NCBI GenBank assembly: GCA_013373595.1
Contig: JABXHO010000049.1
Span: 1-36,000, forward strand
DNA from: Flavobacteriales bacterium
Lineage (GTDB): Bacteria > Bacteroidota > Bacteroidia > Flavobacteriales_D > Crocinitomicaceae
Direction: 5' to 3'
Length of the DNA: 36,000 bases
The notes under the pieces were generated by a model. The model had not been told where the DNA came from and did not search any database. It saw only the letters and a program-made list of their open reading frames with translations. Made by a program: the position numbers and the translations under genes. The first letter of the stretch is position 1. Each line of letters begins with the position of its first letter. Shown in pieces: positions 7,770-17,982 of the stretch.

Positions 7770-8981
7770 TTAAGCCAATACTTCACTTACTTTATCAGCT
7801 GCTTCTTGCAATTGAACCACTGAAATCACATCCAATCCAGATGCATCAATCAATTCTTTTGCTTCAACTGCGTTTGTTCCTTGCAAACGTACGATCAATG
7901 GAACTGGGAATTTACCGAATGCTTTGTAGGCATCAACAACTCCTTGTGCAACACGATCACAACGAACGATTCCTCCGAAGATGTTGATCAAGATTGCTTT
8001 TACGTTAGGATCTTTCAAAATGATTCCGAATGCTTTTTCAACACGCTCAGCATCTGCAGTACCACCTACGTCCAAGAAGTTCGCTGGGCTACCACCAGAC
8101 AATTTGATGATGTCCATTGTTGCCATCGCAAGTCCAGCACCGTTTACCATACACCCAACGTTTCCGTCAAGCTTCACGAAGTTCAATCCAGCTTCGTCTG
8201 CTTCTACTTCTGTTGGATCTTCCTCTGTTTTGTCGCGCATTGCAGCGTAATCTGGGTGGCGGAACAATCCGTTTCCGTCCAAAGTCACTTTTGAGTCAAC
8301 AGCAATGATTTTATCGTCAGACGTTTTCAAAACTGGGTTGATCTCAAACATGGCAGCGTCACATCCTTCGTAAGCAGCGTATAAACTCGCAACGAATTTT
8401 GTCATTTGCTTGAACGCTTGTCCAGACAATCCAAGGTTGAATGCGATTTTACGCAATTGGAAACCTTGAATTCCAACACGTGGATCAATTTCTTCTTTGA
8501 AAATCAAGTGAGGAGTTTCTTCCGCTACCGTCTCAATGTCCATTCCACCTTCTGTAGAATACATGATTGTGTTACGTCCAGACTCTCTGTCCAACAATAC
8601 AGACATGTAGAACTCTTCTGGCTCAGAATCTCCAGGGTAGTAAACGTCTTGAGCAATCAACACCTTGTTTACCTTTTTCCCTTGATCGTTTGTTTGAGCT
8701 GTTACCAAGTGTCCGCCCAAAATTCCGTTAACGGTATCTTCAACTTTATCAATTCCTTTCGCCAAGACAACACCGTGAGATCCTGTTTCCGTAACAACAC
8801 CTTTACCACGACCACCAGCGTGAATTTGCGCTTTCACCACGTACCACTCAGTACCTGTTTCTTCCGTTAATTCCTTCGCTGCAGCAACTGCGTCTTCCAC
8901 TTTGTCAATAACTTTTCCCTCTTGGATAGCCACTCCAAAGCTTTTTAAAATCGATTTTCCTTGATATTCGTGTAAGTTCAT
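7770..8981 (-). CDS. sucC: Succinyl-CoA synthetase beta subunit (ADP-forming)
   Basis: 403 residues, near the family's usual ~390-400. It begins '[22 protein letters not shown]', the classic SucC start, followed by the ATP-grasp lysine/glycine loop '[16 protein letters not shown]' (~48-63), '[26 protein letters not shown]' (metal-nucleotide binding) and the C-terminal CoA-ligase domain with '[18 protein letters not shown]' and '[21 protein letters not shown]'. With SucD it converts succinyl-CoA, phosphate and ADP to succinate, CoA and ATP in the TCA cycle. sucD is not adjacent, which is common in Bacteroidota. It is monocistronic, ending in the strong hairpin at 7704-7748. Confidence 0.97.
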   Translation of the reverse strand: MNLHEYQGKSILKSFGVAIQEGKVIDKVEDAVAAAKELTEETGTEWYVVKAQIHAGGRGKGVVTETGSHGVVLAKGIDKVEDTVNGILGGHLVTAQTNDQGKKVNKVLIAQDVYYPGDSEPEEFYMSVLLDRESGRNTIMYSTEGGMDIETVAEETPHLIFKEEIDPRVGIQGFQLRKIAFNLGLSGQAFKQMTKFVASLYAAYEGCDAAMFEINPVLKTSDDKIIAVDSKVTLDGNGLFRHPDYAAMRDKTEEDPTEVEADEAGLNFVKLDGNVGCMVNGAGLAMATMDIIKLSGGSPANFLDVGGTADAERVEKAFGIILKDPNVKAILINIFGGIVRCDRVAQGVVDAYKAFGKFPVPLIVRLQGTNAVEAKELIDASGLDVISVVQLQEAADKVSEVLA

Positions 8982-9404
8982 CTATTCTCGTTTTGAGCCG
9001 TAAAAATAACAGGAATTTTGGAGAAAGGAGAACGAAATGGCGATTAGATTTAGAGTTTTTATCAGATTGGATTGATTGGGTAGTTGGATGGTTGGATTTT
9101 TACATTGTTTGACATGAAAATCACGAGAAACAGAATGCTTGAGGAATGTGAGAATCCTAGAGAACTCATTCAAAAAACTGGATTCATCCAAAATTAGATC
9201 GTCTCAAAATCAAACAATCCACCAAAGCTTATCGTACAAAAGGATTTAGCGCCAACGCATTGCTACCGACCACCTACAGACTTTAGTGCTTCACATGCCG
9301 CGTGCGATTCAGTTCCTTGCCTTCTCCCAATAGCGATCAGGGCAAGCACTTCTCTGCAACGAGGCATTTGCTCGCAGCTGCCGTCTTTCCGTGGGGCGTG
9401 CTTG
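8982..9404. other. Intergenic region with no supported gene
   Basis: 423 bases between divergent-looking but same-strand genes. The sucC-proximal half has a degenerate GGAT/GGTT-rich stretch (about 9,065-9,100). The 9,250-9,400 half is GC-richer than its surroundings and has scattered stops in all frames. No RNA gene, promoter of strong consensus or hairpin with a T-run was found. Confidence 0.5.
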
Positions 9405-10355
9405 TTAGTAAAAAGTCAATCTCAGTCCTCCCCACAAATGTTCTGTTCCTGCACGAATTTCCTTCGAAACGAAGCCCAAATCTGTAGCGATCGAAAAATG
9501 GGGCGCCGCGAAAACCAACCCAAAATGCATACGCATCACCAATGGATTGATCTCCGAATACCGCAAATAGTAGCCATCCCGATTGATAATTCCGCCCATT
9601 AAACTGGCATCGTAGCCCACCGCAGTGACGTACCCTTGATAGTAGGCGTAATATTCAAATCGGTGATTTTCGGAGGGAGAGAAGGCGTTATTTTTTCGCC
9701 CGATGGAAAGGTTCATTCCGGTGGATAGATTTGTTTGGAAGGTTCCCGCTTTTAACGCGTAAAACCACGAGGCATCAAACCACGACCGTTGAGTTAGAAG
9801 TTCAAAATCCATGCGGAGCAAGTAATTAACAATGGGGGAATTCTTGATCTGATGTTGCCAGCCCAACGGTAAATCGTTACCTGTAATTTTATGGATTTCT
9901 GTTTGGATTTCCTTACCGAGTGCGGCAGGACCAATCATTCCAATGTCTAGGGAAGAGGTCAAGCGTTGATGTTTGTCCGTTTGTTGACTGGTTCTAACGA
10001 TTCCAAATGTAAAAACTCCTGCATACGGTCGATCTCCAATCAAAACACTATCGGATAAAATAGAAGTAGGGGTGCATCCGTGCGTTCTAAATTGAATTCC
10101 GAAGCGATCTCGATCTGAGTTTTTTAATCGAAACAATACTTTATTGAGTGGATTCTTTCTCAGTTTGTACGAGAAAACATCAATTCCGATTCCTTGGGTG
10201 TAGTAGCGATCCGTTCCAACGAACAAATCATTATCGTACGATATCCGCGTAAATGAACTGTCGCGAACATCAAATAGCGTCGAATAGTTATTGATTTCTT
10301 GAGCGACCGAAAATAGACTTGAACACAGCGTAAAAATCAGAAAGAGTAATCGCAT
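9405..10355 (-). CDS. Lipid A deacylase LpxR family outer-membrane protein
   Basis: 316 residues with signal peptide MRLLFLIFTLCSSLFSVAQ and a beta-barrel pattern throughout, ending in an aromatic residue (LRLTFY) as outer-membrane barrels do. Family marks are 'SYDNDLFVGTDRYYTQGIGIDVFS' (~38-61; the N-D pair and downstream T/Y), 'DRPYAGVFTFGIVRTSQ', 'DIGMIGPAALGKEIQTEIHKITGNDLPLGWQHQI' (conserved Q and catalytic H) and a late 'SIGRKNNAF'. In Salmonella LpxR, the same asparagine-aspartate and histidine positions carry out 3'-O-deacylation of lipid A. Members in Bacteroidota are mostly uncharacterised, so the activity is by homology. The gene stands alone. Confidence 0.85.
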   Translation of the reverse strand: MRLLFLIFTLCSSLFSVAQEINNYSTLFDVRDSSFTRISYDNDLFVGTDRYYTQGIGIDVFSYKLRKNPLNKVLFRLKNSDRDRFGIQFRTHGCTPTSILSDSVLIGDRPYAGVFTFGIVRTSQQTDKHQRLTSSLDIGMIGPAALGKEIQTEIHKITGNDLPLGWQHQIKNSPIVNYLLRMDFELLTQRSWFDASWFYALKAGTFQTNLSTGMNLSIGRKNNAFSPSENHRFEYYAYYQGYVTAVGYDASLMGGIINRDGYYLRYSEINPLVMRMHFGLVFAAPHFSIATDLGFVSKEIRAGTEHLWGGLRLTFY

Positions 10356-10374
10356 AAGATATCAATATTATGGG

Positions 10375-10650
10375 CTTCGAGTAAGTGGGCTTCGACTGCG
10401 CTCAGCCCACACCACACCACATGGTATTTCTCTAAACTACCTTGGTGGAATGAACGAAACCGAAAATAGGTAACTGAGTAATGTCGAAATGGGCAACAGG
10501 TTGAAACCGAAATAGGTAATAGACGCAAATAGGAATAGCTAGCTAAGTAATATCGAAATGGGCAACAGGTCGAAGTCTGACTAGGTAGCTCAGCGAAATC
10601 AGACCAGGTAGCTGAGCGAAGCCGGAATAGGTAGCTGAGCGAAGCCGAAG
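10375..10650. repeat. Block of short degenerate repeats
   Basis: The whole accC-lpxR gap is built from variants of one motif. Near accC there are three tandem copies of a 23-base unit, 'ggtagctgagcgaagccgga' plus 3 bases, within about 10,575-10,650. Further out are two copies of 'tcgaaatgggcaacaggt' (about 10,481 and 10,553) preceded by 'gtaatg/gtaata', and at 10,389 'cttcgactgcgctcagcc', which is the inverse of the same core (GGCTGAGCGcAGTCGAAG). The last copy runs up to the accC stop. This is a repeat-born spacer with no reading frame. Confidence 0.75.
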
Positions 10651-12108
10651 CTACTTCTTCCGCGAAGCGAACTCCGCATTTTTCATCTCTGTCACATCAT
10701 TCCAAATAGCCTCCAAGGAATTCACCAAAGCGCGCTTTTCGTCTTCCATTGCTTCGTGCATCACAGTTGGATCAGAGAAGTAATGTTTTACAAAGTTCGT
10801 ATCGAAATCTCCAGAAACAAAGGCTGGATGCTTCAACACATACTTTCCGAAATCAAGAGTTGTTTTTACACCAGAGATTTGGTAATTGTCAATCGCTTCG
10901 ATGCATTTTTCAATGGCTGCATTTCGATCTTTCCCCCACGTCACCAATTTGGCAATCATCGGATCGTAGTAAATCGGAATGTCCATTCCTTCCGCAAAAG
11001 CATCATCCACGCGGACATCTGCTCCTGCAGGAATACGGTAACGGTTCAACGTTCCAATGTCAGGGGTAAATCCGTTCAAGGTATCTTCAGCGTACACACG
11101 TACCTCCATCGCGTGACCGTTAATTTTCAATTCATCCTGCTTCAACGGCAATTCTTCTCCGCGAGCTACACGAATTTGCCATTCAACGAGGTCTAGTCCT
11201 GTAATTTCTTCCGTTACTGGGTGCTCAACCTGAAGTCGCGTGTTCATCTCAAGGAAGAAAAAGTCCAAGTTGGCATCCACCAAGAATTCCACTGTTCCTG
11301 CTCCTTCGTAGTTGCATGCTTTACACACATTTACGGCAGCTTCACCCATGCGTTTTCTCAGCTCAGGTGTCAAAAGGGCAGAAGGAGCTTCTTCCACAAC
11401 TTTTTGGTGACGACGTTGAATCGAACACTCACGCTCGAATAAATACACATCGTTTCCATGTCGATCGGAGAACACTTGAATTTCAATGTGTCTTGGCTTG
11501 CTGACAAACTTTTCAACGAAAACAGCATCATTTCCGAACGAAGAACGTGCTTCGTTTTGTGCAGAGCGCATGCTTTCTTCGAAATCCGCATCATTTTCAA
11601 CGAGTCGCATTCCTTTTCCACCTCCTCCGGCAGATGCTTTGATCAAAACGGGATATCCAATTTGATTGGCAATTTCTTTCGCTTCTTCGACACTGGTTAC
11701 AGCACGATCAATTCCAGGTACTAACGGGACGTTGTACTCCTTCACGGCTTGCTTGGCAGTGAGTTTATCTCCCATCAAATCCATTGCTTCTGGAGAAGGA
11801 CCGATAAAAGTGATTCCTGCTTCGCTTACTTTTCTGGCAAAAACGGCATTTTCGGATAAGAATCCGTAACCAGGGTGAATTCCGTCTACATTGAGTTTTT
11901 TACAATAATCGAGGATGAGGTCTTGTTTCAAATAGCTTTCAGCAGAAGGTCCAGCTCCAACGTATACCGCTTCGTCAGCTTCCATCACGTGTGGTGCAAA
12001 TTCATCTGCATCGGAGTAAATCGCAACGCTCTGAATTCCCATTTTCTTCAATGTTCGAATAACTCTACGTGCAATTTCACCACGATTTGCAATCAATACC
12101 TTTTTCAT
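10651..12108 (-). CDS. accC: Biotin carboxylase subunit (acetyl-CoA carboxylase type)
   Basis: 485 residues. It has the three biotin-carboxylase domains: an N-terminal 'KKVLIANRGEIARRVIRTLKKMGI' Rossmann part; the ATP-grasp core with 'LIKASAGGGGKGMRLV' (~158-172), 'KFVSKPRHIEIQVFSD' and 'FLEMNTRLQVEHPVTEEITGLDLVEWQI' (catalytic Glu/Asn/Arg, ~285-312); and the C-terminal 'HAMEVRVYAEDTLNGFTPDIGTL'. It carboxylates the biotin carrier using bicarbonate and ATP, the first step of malonyl-CoA synthesis. It is about 35 residues longer than E. coli AccC because of an acidic/basic C-terminal tail. No accB is adjacent, so it could instead serve a propionyl- or other acyl-CoA carboxylase. Confidence 0.92.
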   Translation of the reverse strand: MKKVLIANRGEIARRVIRTLKKMGIQSVAIYSDADEFAPHVMEADEAVYVGAGPSAESYLKQDLILDYCKKLNVDGIHPGYGFLSENAVFARKVSEAGITFIGPSPEAMDLMGDKLTAKQAVKEYNVPLVPGIDRAVTSVEEAKEIANQIGYPVLIKASAGGGGKGMRLVENDADFEESMRSAQNEARSSFGNDAVFVEKFVSKPRHIEIQVFSDRHGNDVYLFERECSIQRRHQKVVEEAPSALLTPELRKRMGEAAVNVCKACNYEGAGTVEFLVDANLDFFFLEMNTRLQVEHPVTEEITGLDLVEWQIRVARGEELPLKQDELKINGHAMEVRVYAEDTLNGFTPDIGTLNRYRIPAGADVRVDDAFAEGMDIPIYYDPMIAKLVTWGKDRNAAIEKCIEAIDNYQISGVKTTLDFGKYVLKHPAFVSGDFDTNFVKHYFSDPTVMHEAMEDEKRALVNSLEAIWNDVTEMKNAEFASRKK

Positions 12109-12174
12109 CTTTTGTCAATTATAGAAGCGCCTAAGTTACCAAAATTGAAAGTTATTATAGTTACAATTTTGCAA

Positions 12175-15100
12175 TCAATTATCACCTTCGGTTGTTATTT
12201 CCCCTTCTTTCGGAGGAACAGGAACTTGTTGTTTTTTGCGCTTGTTTTTATTTCGTTTGTTCCCTTTCTTTCGGAAAATATCCAAGAAGGCTTGCAAGGC
12301 CTTGAAATCATGTGCTCCATTGAAATCTTCCTGGTAGTGTATCCCGGCGCCTTGGGTAAAGTTCCCTTTTTGTTGATCTTGAATAATCGTCTTATTGTTC
12401 GATTCGTTGAAGATGTTCACGCGGAATGTTCCACTTTCGTTTAGGAGGTATTCTAAATTTACGTCTCCAATAATGGAGCTATTGCTGTTCGCTTCTGTTT
12501 CAACACCGAACGTCCCTGAGACAATGAGACGATCGTCGAGGAAGCCTTTTCTCAATCCAACTTCTACTGTATTGTCTTGCGTTATTTGATCGTTGTCAAT
12601 GTTCAGGTTGAGTTTGTAGTCACTCGAAATTTTCCCGAGCAATGCATTGATCTGATTTTCGAGCAAGTCGATGGCGGCTCCTCCTGTCGCTGTTCCTTCG
12701 CCATCTCCAAGAGGTTGGAAGGTATTGGCTAACATGAGCGAGAAGAATTGTCGGTTCAATTCGTCTTTGTCTTTTCGGACGCGTTCGATTAAGGTTTTTC
12801 CTTCGCTGTTAGCATTCGGTGCAGTGATATCGAATGAAATCGCTGGTTTCAGCAAGGTTTCTGTCAAAATCAAGTAACAGCGAATTTGCTCATGCGCATT
12901 TGTTCCACCACTAAACTGATCGGCACTCAATGCGGCAAGGTTTGCACTTACATTTTTGTACGTTTTGAGGTTCAATTGGGCGTTGTACGGATTTCCTGTC
13001 CAGGCAATATTTCCTCCTTTCTCAATAATAAATGGCTGCTTAACAGGTCCCATGGCGAAGTCGTAGACTCCTTGAGAAATGGTGTAAGTTCCATCCATTC
13101 GAATGTCACCTAGGTTGTCGAGTCGAATCACCAAGTTCCCATATCCATTGGCAGAAATAATATCTCCGAGTTCTTCGTTGAAGATGATTTGAAGATCGGC
13201 ATTGTTTGTTACATCAAAATGGAGATCCAAATCAACTCCGGTAAAGTCAATTTTGCGATCGCGTTGACCATTCATATCGCTCGAATCTTGAATGAAGGTA
13301 ATAAAGTCAAACTCTTCATCAATTTCTCCTGCTCCGTACATTGGGAACTTCACATCTGTTCCTTTTTCCGTTTTGATGTTCACTACAACCGATAAATTAT
13401 CGGCATATCCAGAAATGTTGGCATCTCCCGTGGCGTAGGCTTTACCGTAATAGATGGCATCTGGAGAATATTCAGAGTTCATTACAAGGAAGCGTTCAAG
13501 CGGTTCTCGAATCCATGGTTTTTTCGGATTACGTGGAACGCCTTCTAGCTCTAAATCAACAAGTAAGTCAAAGTTGAATCCTTCGAAGTTTTCATGATAC
13601 ACAGCTCCCACCAGCGAACCAGAATTTCCTTCTTCATCAAAAATTGGAATCGCATCGATGTAGAAACCGTATTTGTCCACGCTAATGGGACCTTCAACAC
13701 CAAATCGTGCACCGAGCAGTCCGACATTGGCGGTAGCATTATCCAATCGAACTTGTCCTTTCAATTCAGGCTCTGCAGGTGAACCAAGAATAGCGAGTCT
13801 TCCGTTCAAGACACCTTCGATTTCATCGACAACATCAGGGTCCATGAAAGAATTGGTGAAGGAAATGTCGGTATTTTCAAATACAAGATCGAAGTCCAAA
13901 TAATTCAACTCGCCTTTGGTATTTCGCTTTCCTTCGGTGTAGTAAGCTCCTTCAAAATCGAATGTTCGGAAGGCTTTGTACATCAAATCACCACTTAATT
14001 GAACACTTTGGCTAGGTTTGTCCCATTCGGTGTGTGCAAAGATGTCTCCAATTTCATTGCCGCTAATATTGAATCGCATGATGTGCGCATCCCCGACAAA
14101 ATCAATGTTTTTATACGGATTGGAAATGTATCCCCAAGAATTGAGCAAACCTTTTAGTTGGAAGTCGCCTCCTAAGAATGGATCAAGCTGACTCAAATCG
14201 ATGTTTTTCAAACTATAGTTTAGTTTGTCTTTGTCGTAACTGGAAATTTTTCCATCCATGGAGATGAGCTGTTTCCCGTTTTCAATTTTTAGTTCCGTTA
14301 CGCTGATAGTGTCTTTTGAAACCTCGATGTTGGATTCTTTCGCAATTTCCCAACGTTGATCGTTGATGTTAAAATAGGAAGGATCAAGGACAAAGTTGAA
14401 GTGATTTTTGTCGCGCACAGAAGTTTCCCATCGAATGTGCGAGGCGTAGGGCGTTCCATCGTCCCATGAAAGATCGGAAACGAGATCATCATTTCCTCCG
14501 ATGGTCTTAAAAAAGAGGTCTTTGAATTCCGTAGAGTCCTTGTAAATTAACTTTTGTATGTCGACGGTTGATACAACGCTATTCGAGTCAAGCACCTGGT
14601 CTACTTTCACATCTTTCAGTTCGATGCCTTGATAAGAAAGTGAGTTTGATTGCAAGGTCATTGCAAAATTAGAGGATTCTCCCCAGTAGTGTCCACTTAA
14701 CTTTGTTTCATTCGAGATGCTGAGCTCAGGAGCGAAAATAGCGAGGAAATCATCCGGTTCTTTTACTTGTAACGTAAAATCGAAATGATCCTCAGTATGC
14801 GTACGGTCTAATTTAACGTCTCTCTTAAATAATGCGGGTAAAATTCGACTCAGTTGATAGTCTAAATTGCTGATTAGATGATCGAAATTTACTTTTCCAA
14901 CTACCGATGCATCAGCAATGTTACTTGTCAAAATATAACTGTCTGAACCTTCTGGATCATTGCTTCTTTCGATGTCGATATTCAATGCAGGAATGTGCAA
15001 GTCGCGTCCGTTTTCACAGTAATGGAATCCTTCTGCTGTGATGCTACCTGTTAGACTTTCTGGGTTTGTTCCGTGTAAATCAACCGTAAAGGTCGACATC

Positions 15101-16761
15101 AACTCGGCTTTTTCTGTGGTTAGATTCAAACGATCCAAAAAGGCTCTTCCGATATCTGTAGTAAAGTGGAGTTTTTGTTCTCCTCTGAAGTCGATATAAC
15201 CATCGTAAGTCAGGTTTAGGTTGTCATCAATAACCTTAATCTTTCCATCGAATCGACTGTTCTTAAATGACCCGTCATTGATGTTGATCCCTGAATAGGC
15301 GTATTGCATGAAGTCGAATCGATTGACATCTCCTTCAATTTTATTGAAATGAATGTTGGAGGTAGAGAAGGCTTCTCCTTTAATGCTAAACGTTCCGTCG
15401 ACAATTCCCAGATCTTTGTTTTGCAAGAACGTTCCCAAATCAAATTCTTCTACTTTGAAGTTGTACTTACTGTCATTTGTTGATTTGAATGCTAAGGATT
15501 CCTCAAGCTGTTCGAATGCTACTCCATTATCGAGTCGGGCTGAACCGAGTTGGGTATTCACAACGTTGGTGGAGAGAACAAACTGCGAACGAAGACCTGC
15601 AACTTTCACGTCTTCCGCCTCAAAGTAACCCAGTCGATTTGTGTAAGGATCTAATTTGAGATAGTTGCTGCTGGAAGAGTTAGGGAGACGAATGTTTTGG
15701 ACTTCCTTTAAGTCGATGTATGCGTAACTCACATTGTCATCGAATTTCATATTGTCTAAATCGCGGAAGTTGGGAAGGTTTACTCGCTTCGCAACGATGT
15801 GCGTTTTCTCCTTGACTCTAAGGTCTAAATCGCGAATCTTTAATTGATTCACAACATCAAAAACACGACCGCTAATCAGCACCTTTTCGTTCATTCCTTC
15901 CAGCGCGGTCGCAAACATGGAAACATCTTTCATGGAAACGTTGCTTTCCGATAGTTCACCATCAAATTTTACGCTGTCCACAAAGTGAGTGAAGTCATCA
16001 AAGCCAGAATAAATAAGGTTGAATTTAGGGGCAGAAAGTTGGGATTCATTCACATCGATCGATACATCGGATAAATAGATGCCATTTTTTCCGACTTCAG
16101 CCAATGAACTCACTTTTTTCAAGTCAAGACCCGATTTTTCATTGGCAGTTAAGTTGGTCACTTTTGCCTTTACATTCGATCCAACAATTGAAATATCATT
16201 GAAGCTACCATTGATTTCTGAGACATCGAGGTGGGCAAAATCAACGCCAAAATCTTTCGGTTCTTTGCGGGCATCATCATATCGAAATCGCGTATTGCTT
16301 AATTCAACCGTGTGCACGGCTAATTTCAATTGTTTTCCAGAAGGTGGTTTATCCGATTTGAAGTAATCAACAATGAATTGCAAATTGCTCTTGCCTTCCT
16401 TATTGCGTTTGATATGGCCGTATCCTTTATCTAATCGGACCTTACCTACGGTAAAATTCAGGTCGGATAAACTGTAATCGTCGAGTGTGGCAAATACGGT
16501 TTCAGCGGCAAGCAAGGTATCCTTCTCCAAGTCTAAAATGAGAAAACCATCCAACGCCACCTGGTCGAAAAAAACGATGTCAACCTTGTCGATTTTCACC
16601 TTCGTTTTTAACTCTTTGGAAAGGTAGTTGGTCGCCTTCTGAGCAAGAAACGTTTGCACGGGAGAAGTCCGAACGAGAAAAGCAAATACAATAAGGAAAA
16701 CCAGCGACCATTCTAAGATGATCCCGATCGTTCTTCCTAATATTTTCAGTAGCTTTGCCAT
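12175..16761 (-). CDS. TamB-like translocation/assembly protein (DUF490)
   Basis: 1,528 residues, the largest gene here. One N-terminal membrane anchor (about residues 11-30, 'TIGIILEWSLVFLIVFAFLV') is followed by about 1,100 residues of repetitive beta structure typical of AsmA/TamB-type bridges, with phrases such as 'KVKIDKVDIVFFDQVALDGFLILDLEKDTLLAAETVFATL'. The DUF490 C-terminal domain (~1,100-1,460) contains 'GNLVIRLDNLGDIRMDGTYTISQGVYDF' and 'VEVGLRKGFLDDRLIVSGTFGVE'. A Lys/Arg-rich then acidic tail ends the protein. Such proteins span the periplasm and are linked to lipid transport or outer-membrane protein assembly. It diverges from tsaD with 22 bases between the start codons. Confidence 0.93.
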   Translation of the reverse strand: MAKLLKILGRTIGIILEWSLVFLIVFAFLVRTSPVQTFLAQKATNYLSKELKTKVKIDKVDIVFFDQVALDGFLILDLEKDTLLAAETVFATLDDYSLSDLNFTVGKVRLDKGYGHIKRNKEGKSNLQFIVDYFKSDKPPSGKQLKLAVHTVELSNTRFRYDDARKEPKDFGVDFAHLDVSEINGSFNDISIVGSNVKAKVTNLTANEKSGLDLKKVSSLAEVGKNGIYLSDVSIDVNESQLSAPKFNLIYSGFDDFTHFVDSVKFDGELSESNVSMKDVSMFATALEGMNEKVLISGRVFDVVNQLKIRDLDLRVKEKTHIVAKRVNLPNFRDLDNMKFDDNVSYAYIDLKEVQNIRLPNSSSSNYLKLDPYTNRLGYFEAEDVKVAGLRSQFVLSTNVVNTQLGSARLDNGVAFEQLEESLAFKSTNDSKYNFKVEEFDLGTFLQNKDLGIVDGTFSIKGEAFSTSNIHFNKIEGDVNRFDFMQYAYSGININDGSFKNSRFDGKIKVIDDNLNLTYDGYIDFRGEQKLHFTTDIGRAFLDRLNLTTEKAELMSTFTVDLHGTNPESLTGSITAEGFHYCENGRDLHIPALNIDIERSNDPEGSDSYILTSNIADASVVGKVNFDHLISNLDYQLSRILPALFKRDVKLDRTHTEDHFDFTLQVKEPDDFLAIFAPELSISNETKLSGHYWGESSNFAMTLQSNSLSYQGIELKDVKVDQVLDSNSVVSTVDIQKLIYKDSTEFKDLFFKTIGGNDDLVSDLSWDDGTPYASHIRWETSVRDKNHFNFVLDPSYFNINDQRWEIAKESNIEVSKDTISVTELKIENGKQLISMDGKISSYDKDKLNYSLKNIDLSQLDPFLGGDFQLKGLLNSWGYISNPYKNIDFVGDAHIMRFNISGNEIGDIFAHTEWDKPSQSVQLSGDLMYKAFRTFDFEGAYYTEGKRNTKGELNYLDFDLVFENTDISFTNSFMDPDVVDEIEGVLNGRLAILGSPAEPELKGQVRLDNATANVGLLGARFGVEGPISVDKYGFYIDAIPIFDEEGNSGSLVGAVYHENFEGFNFDLLVDLELEGVPRNPKKPWIREPLERFLVMNSEYSPDAIYYGKAYATGDANISGYADNLSVVVNIKTEKGTDVKFPMYGAGEIDEEFDFITFIQDSSDMNGQRDRKIDFTGVDLDLHFDVTNNADLQIIFNEELGDIISANGYGNLVIRLDNLGDIRMDGTYTISQGVYDFAMGPVKQPFIIEKGGNIAWTGNPYNAQLNLKTYKNVSANLAALSADQFSGGTNAHEQIRCYLILTETLLKPAISFDITAPNANSEGKTLIERVRKDKDELNRQFFSLMLANTFQPLGDGEGTATGGAAIDLLENQINALLGKISSDYKLNLNIDNDQITQDNTVEVGLRKGFLDDRLIVSGTFGVETEANSNSSIIGDVNLEYLLNESGTFRVNIFNESNNKTIIQDQQKGNFTQGAGIHYQEDFNGAHDFKALQAFLDIFRKKGNKRNKNKRKKQQVPVPPKEGEITTEGDN

Positions 16762-16783
16762 CCTAGTTGCAATAATACGGATT

Positions 16784-17833
16784 GTGAGTCAAAAAGAGAC
16801 GATAATATTGGGCATTGAGTCCTCCTGTGACGATACTTCAGCTGCCATCCTCAAAAATAACGCCATTTTAAGCAATCTTATTGCGGGGCAGAAAGTGCAT
16901 GAATCTTACGGTGGTGTTGTGCCAGAACTGGCGAGTAGAGCGCATTTGCAAAACATTGTTCCTGTGGTGGATGATGCCATGAAAAAAGCAGGGGTTACAA
17001 TTGATCAATTGGATGCGATCGCATTCACGAAAGGCCCAGGTTTGTTGGGCTCGTTGGTGGTTGGAACTTCTTTTGCAAAGTCGATGGCATTGGCTCTTGA
17101 TATTCCCTTGATTGATGTAAATCACATGTACGGTCACGTGTTGGCTCATTTTATTGATGACGAGGATAAGCCAAAACCATCTTTTCCATTTTTGTGTTTA
17201 ACCGTTTCGGGCGGACATACTCAAATTGTATTGATTCGGGATCACCTCGATATGGAAATCATTGGAACAACCATCGATGATGCAGCAGGTGAAGCTTTTG
17301 ATAAAACGGCCAAATTATTAGGATTTCCGTACCCTGGAGGACCATTAATCGACAAGCATGCGAAGAATGGAAATCCTGAAGCATTCGAATTTGCAAAGCC
17401 GAACATGAAAGGGTATGACTATAGCTTTAGCGGACTGAAAACATCCATTTTGTACTTTCTTCAGAAACAAGAAAAGGAGAATCCGAATTTCATCAAAGAA
17501 AACTTGGATGATTTGTGTGCTTCTGTTCAACGTTCTATTACCAATATCCTTTTCAAGAAGGTGGTTAAAGCAGCAAAAGATTTGGGAATCTCCGAAGTTG
17601 CCATTGCGGGAGGTGTTTCAGCGAATAGTGAGGTACGTTCGCGCTTACAAGAAGAAGGGAAGAAGCGGGGTTGGAATGTGTATATTCCGAAGTTCGAATA
17701 TTGCACAGACAATGCAGCGATGATAGCCATTGCAGGGTTGTATATGCACAAAGCAGGGTTGCACTCCGATCAAAAAGTGAGCGCGCAAGCGCGGATTCCA
17801 TTCTCGCCAATTTTGCGAACTTCTGAGAAGTAA
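16784..17833 (+). CDS. tsaD: tRNA N6-adenosine threonylcarbamoyltransferase
   Basis: 349 residues from a GTG start giving 'MSQKETIILGIESSCDDTSAA', which matches the family N-terminus. An in-frame ATG at 16718 would run 44 bases into tamB and is unlikely. Metal-binding histidines are H114 and H118 in 'HMYGHVLAHF', with 'VSGGHTQIVLI' (141-151), 'GEAFDKTAKLLGFPYPGGP' and 'AIAGGVSANSEVR' further on and a closing 'CTDNAAMIA' supplying the aspartate. With TsaB/TsaC/TsaE it makes the t6A modification at position 37 of ANN-decoding tRNAs. Its promoter must overlap the tamB 5' end. Confidence 0.96.
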   Translation: MSQKETIILGIESSCDDTSAAILKNNAILSNLIAGQKVHESYGGVVPELASRAHLQNIVPVVDDAMKKAGVTIDQLDAIAFTKGPGLLGSLVVGTSFAKSMALALDIPLIDVNHMYGHVLAHFIDDEDKPKPSFPFLCLTVSGGHTQIVLIRDHLDMEIIGTTIDDAAGEAFDKTAKLLGFPYPGGPLIDKHAKNGNPEAFEFAKPNMKGYDYSFSGLKTSILYFLQKQEKENPNFIKENLDDLCASVQRSITNILFKKVVKAAKDLGISEVAIAGGVSANSEVRSRLQEEGKKRGWNVYIPKFEYCTDNAAMIAIAGLYMHKAGLHSDQKVSAQARIPFSPILRTSEK

Positions 17834-17982
17834 GGCGCTTTTAATCAAACTTTTTAGGGTGGGTTGGTCGTAACGGAACAATAAAAAGTTCGGACATTTC
17901 GCATATTATTTCCGCTTAAAATTGCATTCTAACGTCGAATGAATACTTTTTTTTATTAAATTTTAGTTCTAAACATTGAACT

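Noticed and set aside
9302-9602. Two short plus-strand frames opposite the LpxR-like gene's end
   Set aside because: They overlap the well-supported gene on the other strand and show no domain or start signal.
10375-10650. CRISPR array
   Set aside because: Units are contiguous or irregular, without equal-length unique spacers, and no cas gene is present.
16718-16783. Upstream ATG start of tsaD
   Set aside because: It would add 22 residues of antisense-tamB sequence and hide the conserved N-terminus; GTG at 16784 fits the family.
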